NCBI GenBank assembly: GCA_001643675.2
Contig: LSRY02000001.1
Coordinates: forward strand, 553,501-617,500
DNA: 64,000 nt
Direction of reading: 5' to 3'
Source of the DNA: Monocercomonoides exilis
Lineage: Eukaryota; Preaxostyla; Oxymonadida; Polymastigidae
The translations under genes were made by a program, and so were the position numbers. Shown here piece by piece: positions 1-10,800 of this stretch. The number at the start of each line of letters is the position of its first letter. Position 1 is the stretch's first letter. Below the pieces are notes generated by a model. The model was not told the DNA's origin. It did no database searches and saw only the letters and a program-made list of their open reading frames with translations.

Positions 1-1140
1 TTTTGATATTTTTCGAAATTTTTGAGTGAAAAAAATAAGAAAAAATAAAGTTGAGGGTTGAACTTGTAAAAATATTTTTCTTTCAGAAAAATATTGAGGT
101 TGCAAAGAAATAAAATCTCCAAAAATAAATAGATGTAGTGTGTATTTATAGAATGTCATTTCATTAATATTCAAAATTTTGAAAGTGTTATCATTCGCAT
201 TGTCACAATAACTTTAACTTTTGAATTGCCATAGCTATTGTTTATCAATGCATGATAACAAAGACAAATGAAGCGAATTTTGAATTTCAAAACGTTTATT
301 TGTAATTTTTTGTTCTAATTTGAAATTCATTCTGGATTTATCAGAATAATAATACATAAGAGAATCGCAGCGTTTAACAAAAATGAGCAAGTTGCATCTT
401 CGAAATGTCCTTCATTTTTATGCATTCATGTGACCTATTCATATTTTATCTATTGTCAAGTGTTCAAAGAACCTTTAAAAAGGCAAGAAATAATCTTAAC
501 CATTCAGCGAATCAGAAAAGGCATTTATAATTCATTGATTGTTTGATATTTCGCTTGAAATCAAATATTTAAAAAAGACTTAACATTTTTTTATTCGAAC
601 TTGCTTAGAAAACAAAGAAGAAGGCTCATTATTACAAGTTTGTGAACATTTTTCCATTTTAGATTTTTCTTCGAATTACCAACTGTGAATTTGAATACAC
701 GATCGTGTTGCAATCAAAGGCTATTTTGGTGACTCTATCGAAATTGTTAATAATAATGATTTAAACAATCAGTTAAATATCTATATTTCTCTTCAAAGAT
801 TTCATAAACCTTCTGAGATGCTAAGCAAAAACACAAAGAAATTTGTATCTGTTTTTTCTTCAAATAATGAGTGAAATATGATAGGTTTTCATTTCTATAT
901 CATCTTTAGCATCTCTTTGCAAAACAAAAGGAAATAATAAATATTCAAAAGCAAATATAAGTTTATAAATGTCTTTTTGGAATAACAAATGCTCATGATG
1001 TGATTTATGAATGTTTTGTTTCAAAAGGTTATAGGAAAGCTTTTCTGAATTGTTTTATAAAAAATATAAAGCAAAAAAAGAACAAATTCATATGAGATAT
1101 ATTTGTTCATTAAAGCAAAAAGATAACAAACCGATTTTAT
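1..1140. other. AT-rich stretch with no supported gene
   Basis: No open frame with protein-like composition is visible on either strand, and I see no RNA gene. It is the 3' side of the decayed transposase that follows. I looked here for a left terminal repeat matching the element's right end (3115) and did not find one. Confidence 0.5.
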
Positions 1141-2792
1141 TCAAACAATGTCTTTCTTTTCTTTTCCTGCACCACCTTTTTTTCCAACTGTGTTCTCATG
1201 TGAATCACGCTCATCTGTTGTTCCGAACATGTTGAAGTCTGTTAATGAAGGCTGAATCAGATTATTAATTGCAACTTTTTCCAGTAAATCTTCGACTTCG
1301 TTAATAACTATATGACTATCTTTGGGTGGTGACTTATCTTCGATGAACTCTTTGAACATGTTCCACATTATATTTGCCTCTCCAATTGTTTTAACTTTTC
1401 TTTTTCTTCCTTCTTCATCAACTTTCACCTTCAAGGCTATTTCATCTTCGGAAACATTCGACTTTGATATTATTGAATCAACAATCTCTTCTTCGGATAG
1501 AATTTCTCTTGTTATTTCGTGATCTTCAGCCGAGTAAAATTCTTCGGCAGTTATTTCATAAAGATCGCTGTCTCTTGTTTTCAATTTTTCAAACAGCATA
1601 TTATACTCGTTCATTTCATCTTCATCGATATTCACAATTTCTATTTCTTTTTCTTTAGCCGGATCCCATTCCGCATGCTTGAAACAATTTTCTATTGTTT
1701 CCTTTTGACTTTTTTCCTAGCTTTTTCCACCATGTTTAATACTTCAAGCATTGAAATCTTCGTTGCAACCCCGCATTCAACTTTTACCAGTTTTTTTCTA
1801 AGAAATTGACATTTATAGAAGTGTTTAAAGACTTTGATAATACCTGCGTCCATTCGTTGGATAATGGACGTTACATTAGGAGGTGAATAAAATAATGAAA
1901 CATGAGATAAATTGAATCGATCTACACTATGAGCTTCACAGTTGTCCATAATTAACGCAATTTTCCTATGTGAAATGGACTTTTTTTCGTTAAGTCTTTT
2001 GACGTAAACATTAAAAATGACTGCATTCATCCATCACTTTTTTGAATGATTATAAAGGGTTGGTAAGAATTTTCCTATTAAACATCTTGGCGATTTTGAT
2101 TTTCTAATCACTAGAGGGCATAGCTTTTCAACTGTCATGCTTGCTGCAAGAAGAACGGAAACCCTATCTTTCGATTGTTTGATTCCAGAAACAGAACAAC
2201 TGCCTTCGGTAAAAGTTTGTTTTGCTGATTGATTGTTAAATAAACCTAATTCATCCTCGTTGAATATGTTGCTCTCCCCAAATTGATTTATAATTGTAGG
2301 TAAAGAAAAATCTATCCATTTGTAGGCACTTTCCTTGTCTGCAGACAATGACTCTCCAACGATTTTCTTTGAAGTTATATTGTATCGCATTCTCCTTCGT
2401 TCTATCCAACTATACCAGTTGCGTTCTGAAGGATTTTTGTAGTGAAATTGATTGGCGAAATATTGTGTTTTCTCTAAAAGCATTCTTCCATCAATAGCCA
2501 TTTCAGGATTTGTTGACCTTATTTGTCGAAACCAAATAATCATTGCTTCATCTAACTCTGGATATATAGTTGGTCGAATTCGAAATGTGATATCAGGCTT
2601 TATTATAGATGAACTTTGTTTTAATATTGCTTCTTTGTTTTTATATATTTTTGAAATTGTTGAGAAATCAATATTAAAATCTTTTGCAATGATATTTTTA
2701 GATTGAGGAGGGTTCGAACTCAAATTGTTGATGATATCTAATTATTGAACAAAAGAAAGTTTTGTTCTTTTATTCACACCTGTTGTTTTCAT
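1141..2792 (-). pseudogene. Decayed pogo/Tigger-type transposase (DDE_1, CENP-B-like)
   Basis: Cut-and-paste transposase of the Tc1/mariner superfamily, pogo/Tigger branch. Reading from the ATG at 2792, an N-terminal helix-turn-helix is recognisable (KRTKLSFVQ, then FSTISKIYKNKEAI), followed by a second DNA-binding helix region and the catalytic core. The first acidic residue sits in NEDELGLF, the second in MDNCEAH, the third in IIQRMDAGIIKVFK. The usual C-terminal TIENCFKHA motif leads into an acidic tail. Three lesions interrupt the frame: TAA at 2742-2744, TGA at 2034-2036 in the middle of the DDE domain, and a one-base frameshift in an A-rich run near 1695-1715. The segments 2034-2723 and 1692-2030 are in the same frame. 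An inactive copy is the simplest reading; recoding of TGA is unlikely because TGA ends several intact genes in this window. Confidence 0.9.
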
Positions 2793-2977
2793 TTGAACTT
2801 TAAAGATTTCAAATTTCAATTTGAATAATATGGTTCAAAAACGTTTGAAATATTTCTTGAAAATTAACCATATTGATCAATATAAATTTCTTCCAAATAA
2901 TTAATAATAAATTAATTTATATTCGTTGGATATTATTAAAATTGAAAACAAAATATTTCTCACATAAAAAAATAAAA

Positions 2978-3115
2978 TGTGATTATATATTTTCAGCTCT
3001 GTGATAATATGCGATGAAAAATGAATGAAAAAATGGAAAAAATGTTCGTGCTCATAAAAATGTGATTATAAACGAATGTGATAATATGCGATGTGATTAT
3101 ATCCGGTTTAGACTG
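2978..3115. repeat. Subterminal and terminal repeats at the right end of the pogo-like element
   Basis: A 16-bp direct repeat, GTGATAATATGCGATG, occurs at 3001-3016 and 3078-3093. ATGTGATTATA occurs three times between 2978 and 3103. Read from outside inward, the end is CAGTCTAAACCGGATATAAT, ending at 3115 and flanked by TA at 3116-3117, as expected for a pogo/Tigger terminus. No matching left terminus was found, so the element may be truncated. Confidence 0.6.
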
Positions 3116-3119
3116 TACT

Positions 3120-3395
3120 CGCAAATCTTGAAAATCTTTCTCATGCTCTCCTCAGCCTTCTTCATGTTTCTTCCACTTCTTTTTTTGCATTCTCTTGTTG
3201 GTGAAAAAGCTCCAATTGACTCTGTTCATTGCTCCTCAAAAATATTCAAGCGAGATCCCAACTCAGTTGCATCTTCACATATCCTGGAAAGCTCTTTGAT
3301 ATTCTCTTCATCCAATGTCACAACTTTATTCTCATTTTTTCAGATAATTTGCATCATTTGGAGTAAATTCACCCAGAAAATCTTCTTTGAATGAA
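3120..3395 (-). pseudogene. Relic of an unidentified coding sequence
   Basis: The minus strand holds protein-like segments such as FKEDFLGEFTPNDANYLKK, LDEENIKELSRICEDATEL and KKAEESMRKIFKICEY, broken by stops and at least one frame change. It abuts the transposon end at 3115, so the transposon may have inserted into it. The helical, charged composition resembles the neighbouring repeated family, but I cannot assign it. Confidence 0.35.
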
Positions 3396-3540
3396 TAGTG
3401 AATATTTTCCGCGTTTGCAATGAACAAATCAACGGTATTGTGAAAAACAACAATGAATGTTTGCTTTCAATTTTGGAAAGCGATGCAAAAAGAATAATAT
3501 ATATCGCTTTGTGCTACAAAATAAATAACTTATCATTTCC

Positions 3541-4968
3541 TCAAACACTCACAAAATAATCCGAAATGTTCAATGACAAGTCCCAATAATGTCTTCTGTG
3601 AAGATTTTTTAATATTTTATGGAAGCTTGCTATAGCATCTTCATATCCTTCTTCTTCCATCTTTTCGAATATCTCCATTTTTATTGGTTTTCTTTTCATT
3701 TCTTTCATTTTATCGTCCTCCTCTTCATTCAATCTCCTTGAAACATCTGTAAAAAACGTCAAGCATTTGCATGCAATTATGTTATTCAATATTGGCTGCT
3801 GAATTTCCTATAAAATTAGACTAACGGCTCCTCCTTTCAACAAGTCTTTGATATTCACAACTCTATTTTTAGCTGCATTTCTCAAGGAACAAATGCACTT
3901 GAAACTAATTCCTCTGTAATTTTCCTTCGCTGATCGATATACCTGAACAATTTTTCTGAAAAGTCCAACAAATTCTTCATTCCACAATCTACATTTAGAA
4001 AAATAAAAGTTCAATGTTTCGAGCCATCTCAATGAAACAAGTTCTTCTTTTGTTTCTTTTCTTCTCGTTTCATTCTCTTCTTCTTTTCTCTTCCAATCCA
4101 CACATTTCGATAGTTCATCCAATTCTCTTTTTGCCTCTCTTGCAAAATGCAGCTCATTCACAACAACTTCTTCTATATTTGCATCCTCCTCAAATCTGAA
4201 CATCAAAAACTGCCAAGCAAACTGATAGGCAAGGAGGGTGAAATTGCGAAACTCTTGATGACACAGGATAATCTCTTTGATCTCTTCCATTTACTGTTCT
4301 TGCTCTAAAAACTAAAAAAAAAAAGAAAGAAAATAAGAAACAAATTCAACAGCATCAAAAAGGAAATATAAGAGTCCACACGTAAAATCTAACAGCTCTC
4401 AAAGACAGTAAAGCTGTTTCCACTTCTTTTTGAGTCTCCTCGCTTTCCTCTTTCTTCAATGCAACTTTCAGAAGACAGCGCACACACATTGAAATCAATT
4501 CAGATGAAAATCCGTTGCTGAGAGAAAGATAACATTCACAATTATCAACCAGCAGCTTTTCATCCTTTGCATCTTTCTTCCCATTTTCATCAATAATCAT
4601 CTTTTTGATTCTTTCTTCCATAGAAGAATTTTTAAAGCCATCAACACTCATATTTTTCAGCACATTGCAATATCCAATATGCTTCAGCATCGAAGTGGCA
4701 TTCCCCAATTGCAGTTTCTTTTCCTCAATCATTTTGTCTATTTTTTAAATAGCTCTGTCTTGGAAACAGATCTGAATTCATTTTCATTCATCTCTTCCAT
4801 CACTTCATTCATCTCTTCGATTTTTTCTTTTTGCTTTCTCTTCGTGCAGCGTTCAAGCTCAGAAAATAATACTCAAAAAAAGAAAAGAAAGAAATGCAAT
4901 ATAGAAGAATTTTAATCCAAATACAATTGCAAACCAGTTAACCTTTTTGTGTTGTCAGTCTCCTGTAT
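3541..4968 (-). pseudogene. Helical (ARM-like) multigene family, copy A, broken
   Basis: Unnamed family of about 430 residues, rich in amphipathic helices (KMIEEKKLQLGNATSMLKHI, LVDNCECYLSLSNGF, LVSLRWLETLNFYFSKCRLW) and suggestive of an ARM/HEAT fold; function unknown. Homologous copies lie at 37026-38426 and 58583-60015. By alignment there are three exons: 4968-4935, 4871-4382 and 4311-3541. Lesions are: the expected start codon reads ATA; one base is lost from an A run near 4740, breaking the join between FKK and KMIEEK; TAA stands where the intact copy has a Tyr codon (about 4291-4293); and TAG stands for Glu at 3808-3810. Downstream of that stop the frame runs on to a family-type C-terminus, SLNISDYFVSV. 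The exon sizes fit the intact copy once one base is restored, so this is a mutated gene and not a retrocopy. Confidence 0.8.
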
Positions 4969-5000
4969 TTTTTAAAATTATTTCGTTCAAAAAACAACAC

Positions 5001-5226
5001 CATTTTTATCATTCACATTGAAAGAGTGTATGTTTGGATGAAAGACACAGATGAAAAATTAAAAACTCATAATAGAAATGGAAATAAATGCATTCACACC
5101 ATTCTTTTTCGTTTGGGCATTTTTTGACAAGGGATTGCAAAAAGAAATAACTCTTTATCCTTTTTTCTTTTTTTGTTGTTATGGATGTTGTGATCGAATA
5201 TATTTTTGTAACAAAATTATCCATTT
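5001..5226. repeat. 5' flank shared between family copies A and C
   Basis: This block upstream of copy A resembles 60050-60270 upstream of copy C. Shared landmarks in the same order are CACATTGAAAG, ATGTTTGGAT, AAAAACTCA and GTTATGGATGTT followed by a TGATCGA match. The duplication that produced the two copies therefore included promoter-side DNA. Copy B's upstream region does not show it. Confidence 0.6.
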
Positions 5227-5299
5227 GTTTAATGAAAGATATACTAATGAATATGTCATGCATATTAGGAATTATAATTTCAATAGATAGCAAAAGTCA

Positions 5300-6696
5300 T
5301 AGGCAGCAGTGCATAGAAGTGTCGAATTTTGTGTGAAAATTTTTTGAAATTGGATGACCCAGAATAATCCAATGTTTAGAATGCTTAATGTGAATTATTA
5401 ACTGCTTTTCCATTTAATGATCTTGCTCATTATGAATTTATTTCCATCTACAACATCCTCAAAACTCAATAATCAGGTAAATTATGTTAATTCAACATAA
5501 TTTTGCTTTTTTTTGGAGCAGAATTTCAGAAGAGAGCAATGTGCTAAGTTGTCAAAAACAAACAAACAAACATGAGACTTCTTTGCTATTTTTCTCAATC
5601 AGCTTGTACAGAAGATGAAAACAAATTTTATTGATAAAAAATTCATTGATAGGAAAAAAAAGAATGCAGGCAATTAGAGAACCTTCAGAATAATAAGCAA
5701 GGAGAACAGATAAAATGTTTTTGGGAAAAGTGAATATCTGGACATCGAGAATTGAATACTGGCTGCAAATTGCAACATGATCCCTTCAAAGCAACGAAAT
5801 AGGAGACAAGATAATTACTGATTGAACGATCATCTCATTTTCGTTTGGTGGGGCAGGTCCGATATTTGTTGACACTTTTATTTGTTAAGCATACATGCTT
5901 CTCATTTTTGGAATTGAAATAATAAACAATTGTTATCTACAGGTTTTTCACCGAAATGTGTTTTTGCTGGGATAACGAAATAATCAAAATGTTTTTGTCT
6001 TTTTCGATCTTCTATCGTTATGGAATTTGCTGTTATAGCAAATTTATCATTGGATGTTTTTTCTCGACTGTTTCATAAATCTTAGCGTGCCTTTAACAAT
6101 TTGAAATGATGTTGTTCATCTGTTCTTTCATCAGCATGTTCTTCACCTCTTCACATTACTCTGTCAACTTCTGAATTGAAATCAATTTTGTTGATTCATC
6201 CATTTGTTTCATGCTCACTTATGGAACGTTCAATGCATTTGTAAGTTATTTTGTTGTTTTATTCAATTACCATCTGCATTGTCATCTTCAATAGTTTATC
6301 TTTAATCAGCATCTGCTTCAGCAATTCAACCATCTATATTTTATTTTTTCCAGTCTCTTCTGCGAGTTGTTCTTCTGTAAGTACAGTTACTAATTTCATC
6401 ACCATTACCATCATCATGACATGAAACCCCTATTTTTCTTTTTGAATGATGGAATCTTCTTATTCGAATCCATGTTAACTGAATACCTCTTATTTCAATC
6501 TCACTGCAACAAGCCAGATAACAAATGTGAAAACAGTCCTTTTTTCAATTTCTTTCATCTTCAATATTCGATTTTCGATTTTCTTTTTCTTTTTCTTTTT
6601 CTTCTTCTTCTCAAATGACGATTCAACTTCCCTTCAACACTTTTAACTTTCCATATTTTGATAGTAAACATCCATTCCTTTGAACAATTGCAATCA
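5300..6696. other. Intergenic, no firm gene
   Basis: No sustained coding signal. A short plus-strand frame around 6120-6240 ends at a GTAAGT-like donor, and a possible 23-nt exon lies near 6352-6374 between CAG and GTAAGT. This could be the remains of a spliced gene, but nothing in it is recognisable. Confidence 0.35.
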
Positions 6697-6837
6697 ATGA
6701 AAGAGCGCATGAGCCAGCTGCAAAGCATTGGACTAATGGAGAAGCGAAAAGCGATACAAAAAGCAGTCATTTGTAGAGAAAGAGAGAGAGAGAAAAAAGG
6801 AGAAAGTCGAAGAAAAATGGGCAAGATGCTACTTTAA
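6697..6837 (+). CDS. Short coding exon or relic, interrupted by a MITE
   Basis: A 46-codon frame beginning MKERMSQLQSIGLMEKRKAI and continuing into a basic, Glu/Arg-rich segment. Its composition is more protein-like than the surroundings, and the same frame is open upstream to about 6620, so this may be the last exon of a spliced gene. The MITE starting at 6820 has landed in its final codons: without the insertion the frame would end KMPF-stop, and with it it ends KMGKMLL-stop. I do not recognise the protein. Confidence 0.3.
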   Translation: MKERMSQLQSIGLMEKRKAIQKAVICREREREKKGESRRKMGKMLL

Positions 6838-7300
6838 GGGTACCCGATTTTTTCGTTAAATCCATGAATAAATAGCTTAAAAATGTAATGTCAAGACATT
6901 ATGAATGCATAAGGTAAATAATAACCAATTGATCAAAACTGAAAAGTATTGAATGGTTTTTTATTCAAATCTTAAGTTTTACGAGGTCTTTTTCAAACTT
7001 CATTAGAATACTTATATAGAGTTATTTTCTACCCAAACAATTGAAAATAGCAATGGTATTCAAATTTTAAAACCTAAAAATGCCTTTTTATTGTTATTTA
7101 ATAAATTTATCAAAAAAATTATTTAAAATTTCAATTAGGGGACAGTTGTTTTTGAGAACGAAAACCTTAAAAAAGAAAAATGATATATTAAACATATAGT
7201 CTACACCAAAGAGTGTTAATGATAGTTCACTCGAAAACATTTAGCCTTTTCATAAAGCTTATTTTTAATTTTTTAGGTACCCTTAAAGTAGCCTTTTGCC
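6820..7300. mobile_element. 481-bp MITE with 25-bp terminal inverted repeats and 8-bp target duplication
   Basis: The ends are inverted copies sharing GCTACTTTAAGGGTACC (6828-6844 and, reversed, 7276-7292). Extended outward they pair over about 25 bp with two mismatches. The octamer GAAAAATG flanks both sides (6812-6819 and 7301-7308). There is no open frame inside. An 8-bp duplication fits hAT-like or P-like cut-and-paste elements; the family is not determinable here. Confidence 0.8.
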
Positions 7301-7308
7301 GAAAAATG

Positions 7309-7829
7309 CCATTTTGAGTGAATGCATAAGGTGAAAGGAAAGAAGCAAGTGAAACAATAATTATGTGTCTCAAATAAGCAGAGCAAAAGAGAAGTTGTTG
7401 AATCACTTTGGTTAACAATTGAAAGATGAATGTTGAAAAATCAATTTATTAAAGAAAGAATCAACAATTCACTCAAAAAAGATATTCACTGAAGAAAAGA
7501 AGAAAATTGAGAATGAAAAAATGAATATTCTTATCTTTCTTTCTTTCTTTCTGGCTGATAGACTGTCAATCTGTCTTTGTTTTTTAATAGCAACCACCAT
7601 AGTTTGTTAATTATAATTCGGTTCTTTCTGCGTAAACAAAGAGTTTGGAAAAAGCAAATATGTTGTTAACATTTTTTTTTCGGAATTTAATATTCTTTCC
7701 AAAAAAATATTTTAAAGACATAAAGCATGATACCTACATCAAATGAAATATGCAATCGAGTGTTCATAATCATCATCAATAAAAATTGAAAAAATCATTA
7801 TAAAAATTTCCCCAAATGAAAATTAATTA
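7309..7829. other. Upstream region of the giant gene
   Basis: AT-rich DNA with a short TTTC run near 7533-7551. No gene was seen. It presumably contains the promoter of the plus-strand gene starting at 7830 or 7860. Confidence 0.4.
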
Positions 7830-10800
7830 ATGGGCTTGATCGTTACAACAATTACATTTATGAGCGAATCTGTTGACATTGCATTTTTGGAAAGTTTTGT
7901 TTTTGCAAAAACTTGTGAGGAAAGGAAAAAGGTGGTGGAAGAATTAACCTCAAACTCAGTGGAGAGGTTATATTACGGAATTTTGAATGAGCAATTGTCA
8001 TTTCCAGAAGGGGAGACAGAAGAAGAAAAATATCTTATGACCCAGCTAAAATCACTAGGGTACAACGGAAATAATATTTGGAATCTTTTTCAGCTTCGAC
8101 GAGGAATGATTTCGTTTTCTGCAAGCGATGAAAAAAAGAAGGCTGAAATTGTGAAATACCTTCGAGAAGACATTCTACACACGTCCTACAACCACACACG
8201 AGAAGTGGGAGCGATTGCAAGAATCGCAAATGCACCAGATGCGGATAAGGCAACTTTTTTGGATCCAGTGAAGTCTGATTTTGATAAAGCTGTTGAAAGC
8301 ATTGCATACGAAAATGACTTTATTTCTGATCTAAATTCTGAGGGGCTATTTCGAGTATCACACTTCAATTTTGATTCCGATGGTTTAAAACAATTTTTCA
8401 ATAAATTGCCAAATGCAACACTTCCAAACATGCTCGATTTAGTGATGAAGTATCTGGAAAATGATGGAAAATATAGCAAAATTGGAATAAACTTTACCAG
8501 GGAGCAACTAGAAACAATTATGGCTGTGTTTGTTGATGTTCTTCAAGACGATGCGTTTATTGAACATTATGTGCGCAGCTTGAAACCATGTGGTGAAATT
8601 GAGTTTGAGACTGACATGGAGGCGCAGCAACAATACTACGATGCTGTGTGGAATTTTGCCGTTAGACTTCCAGCTGTTAGCAGTGGCAAAAAGGCTGGAC
8701 TGATGCTTAGCTGTTTAGCGTTTGATGCCAAACATGGAGTATTCAAGAAAAATAGATTTTTAGAATATCTTGCCATTCCACAGTCGAATGTGTCTCTTCT
8801 TCAACTGCCTGAAAAGAGTGTTCGAAGGCGCTTAGAAGAATATTGCTCCATGGATCAAGACGTTTTTAGCAAGGTGTTGAATTACACTTGCAAAAGAGGA
8901 ACTGAAGGAGAGTGGTGGAACCGAGCAGACGATGTTGTTCGAAGATATCTGCTTGAATTTCTTCGCATCGCAGACAACACAAGTGAATTTGAGGACTATG
9001 TACAGAAAGAAAGGCTTCATGGCTTATTTATTGAAGCAAAGCTGCTTGATGGACAGTTTAAGTGCGTTGAGAAAGTGTCGAAACCAGAGGATAACTGGCT
9101 AATAGAGCATGTTACTGGAAGAGTGGAGATGGCATTTGCGGATGAGAATCCTGAAGTATTTGACGGAGAAGACAATTCCGTTCGGTTTGTTTCCGTGAAG
9201 GTGAAGAATGTGAAGGAGATGAAGGTGCAAGTGTTCGAGATGAATACACTGTCATATTACATGTTGGAGAAGCGGGAGATTACCAGCAATGTGGCTCTTG
9301 ATGGCCTTGTAGCTGCAGAAGAACGTATTATGAAGTTTGACAGGATCAATCGAGCTGTGCTGCATGTGGAGCGTGTGGAGCTGTCTTCATTGGGAAAAAA
9401 ACGCGGAGTGTTTGTGGTGGTGCTGACAGGAGCAGGGCTGACAAGTAGGGCAATCATCCGAAAGGGATCGCTGCGATTGGCAAGCCGCTGCACGGCACAC
9501 GGACAGGCAGTGACAATATTGACTGAAAAGAACGAAGTGGTCGATTGGGAGCGGAGCTGCATCTGGATCGATGGGCGAAAGTACAGCAAATCTACTAATC
9601 CAGCAAAAGAAACAGGGTTGCTTGAGAATGGGGAGATTCTTGTGCCGTATCGAACGGGAAATGATCAGTTTAACGAGATTTTGAAGGATGTGATCATTGG
9701 CGATGAGAAAGATGAGTTTTATGTGCAAACAAGTTTTCGGCATATGAAGGAAGAATACAAGTTTCAATGTGGTATCTACGCTGATCGAGAGGAGTTAACG
9801 CGATATACACAGGCGCACATTATACTTAGACCTCAGCTTCGGTGCAATGGAACAGCGGCATCAGTGACAATGGTGGAGAATGTGAACGTGACTGTCACTG
9901 CCACAAACATGGACGGAGTTCCAACAGTTAGGCAATACGACGATGTGGAGCTGCACGATGGAGAAGTGAGTGTGGTGCGCTTTGAGATAGGCGAGGGGTT
10001 GAGGCAGCTTGCGGTGCGAGTTAGTGGTGCTGTGCGTGTATTGTCTGACTTGGGTCGGAAAGTGGATGTCGCTGCAGAAAGGGTGTTCAGCGTGAATCAG
10101 GTGGATGAAACAATGACTGTTGCACAGGCTGCATTGCGGAGGGAGGCTGGTCGCGGCTACGTGCTGGAGTTGTTTGGGAAGGCTGGAGAGAAGTTGTGCG
10201 GGCAGGAGATGTCGCTGACACTGCATTGGCGCCAGTTTAACAACACCAACCACAGCGTCAGCGGAATTAATCTTCTGAGCGATGAAAACGGAGAGGTGGA
10301 GCTGGGATATCTTCAGGATGTGATCGGGATCGAGGTGCGTGTTAAAGTTAAAAACAGTCCATACAAATCCAATGAGTTGATGGGCTTTGCTGTTGAAGAC
10401 GGAAGAGGACGATATGGTGGAGAAGAAAGAGATGGCGCTGACCTGACATATGTTGCAATGGAAGGAGAGGAACTTAGATTGCCTTTTGTGAGCAAAGGCT
10501 GGGAAGAAGAGAAGAAGTATCTGACATTAATGCTGATGAATGTGGATGGTATGCCTGGTGAAGATCTGACGCGGCTGTTGGCTGTAGATGAGGGAGAGAT
10601 TGTGCTTCCGGGTATATTGAAAGCAGGTGACTATGAACTGTTTGACTGGAAATGTGAAAAAACAACAAAAATCGCAATTCTTTCGCGATGGAGAGGAAAA
10701 GAAAAGGAGAAAGATAAACAAGCAGAAAACAAAGAGACGAGCAGACATCTCATTGGCAAACGTCGAGTAGGGAAGTGGAAGAGCGAGCGTACTGTGCACA

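Noticed and set aside
1-1140. Left terminal repeat of the first pogo-like element
   Set aside because: I searched for CAGTCTAAACCGG and its subterminal ATAATCAC motifs and found no convincing match, so no left boundary is claimed.
2034-2036. Possible recoded TGA in the transposase
   Set aside because: The giant genes, presenilin and the importin-like gene use TGA as a stop, and the same element also has a TAA and a frameshift, so decay explains it.
2705-2725. GGTTCGAACTC resembling a tRNA T-arm
   Set aside because: It lies inside the transposase N-terminal coding relic and no cloverleaf can be drawn around it.
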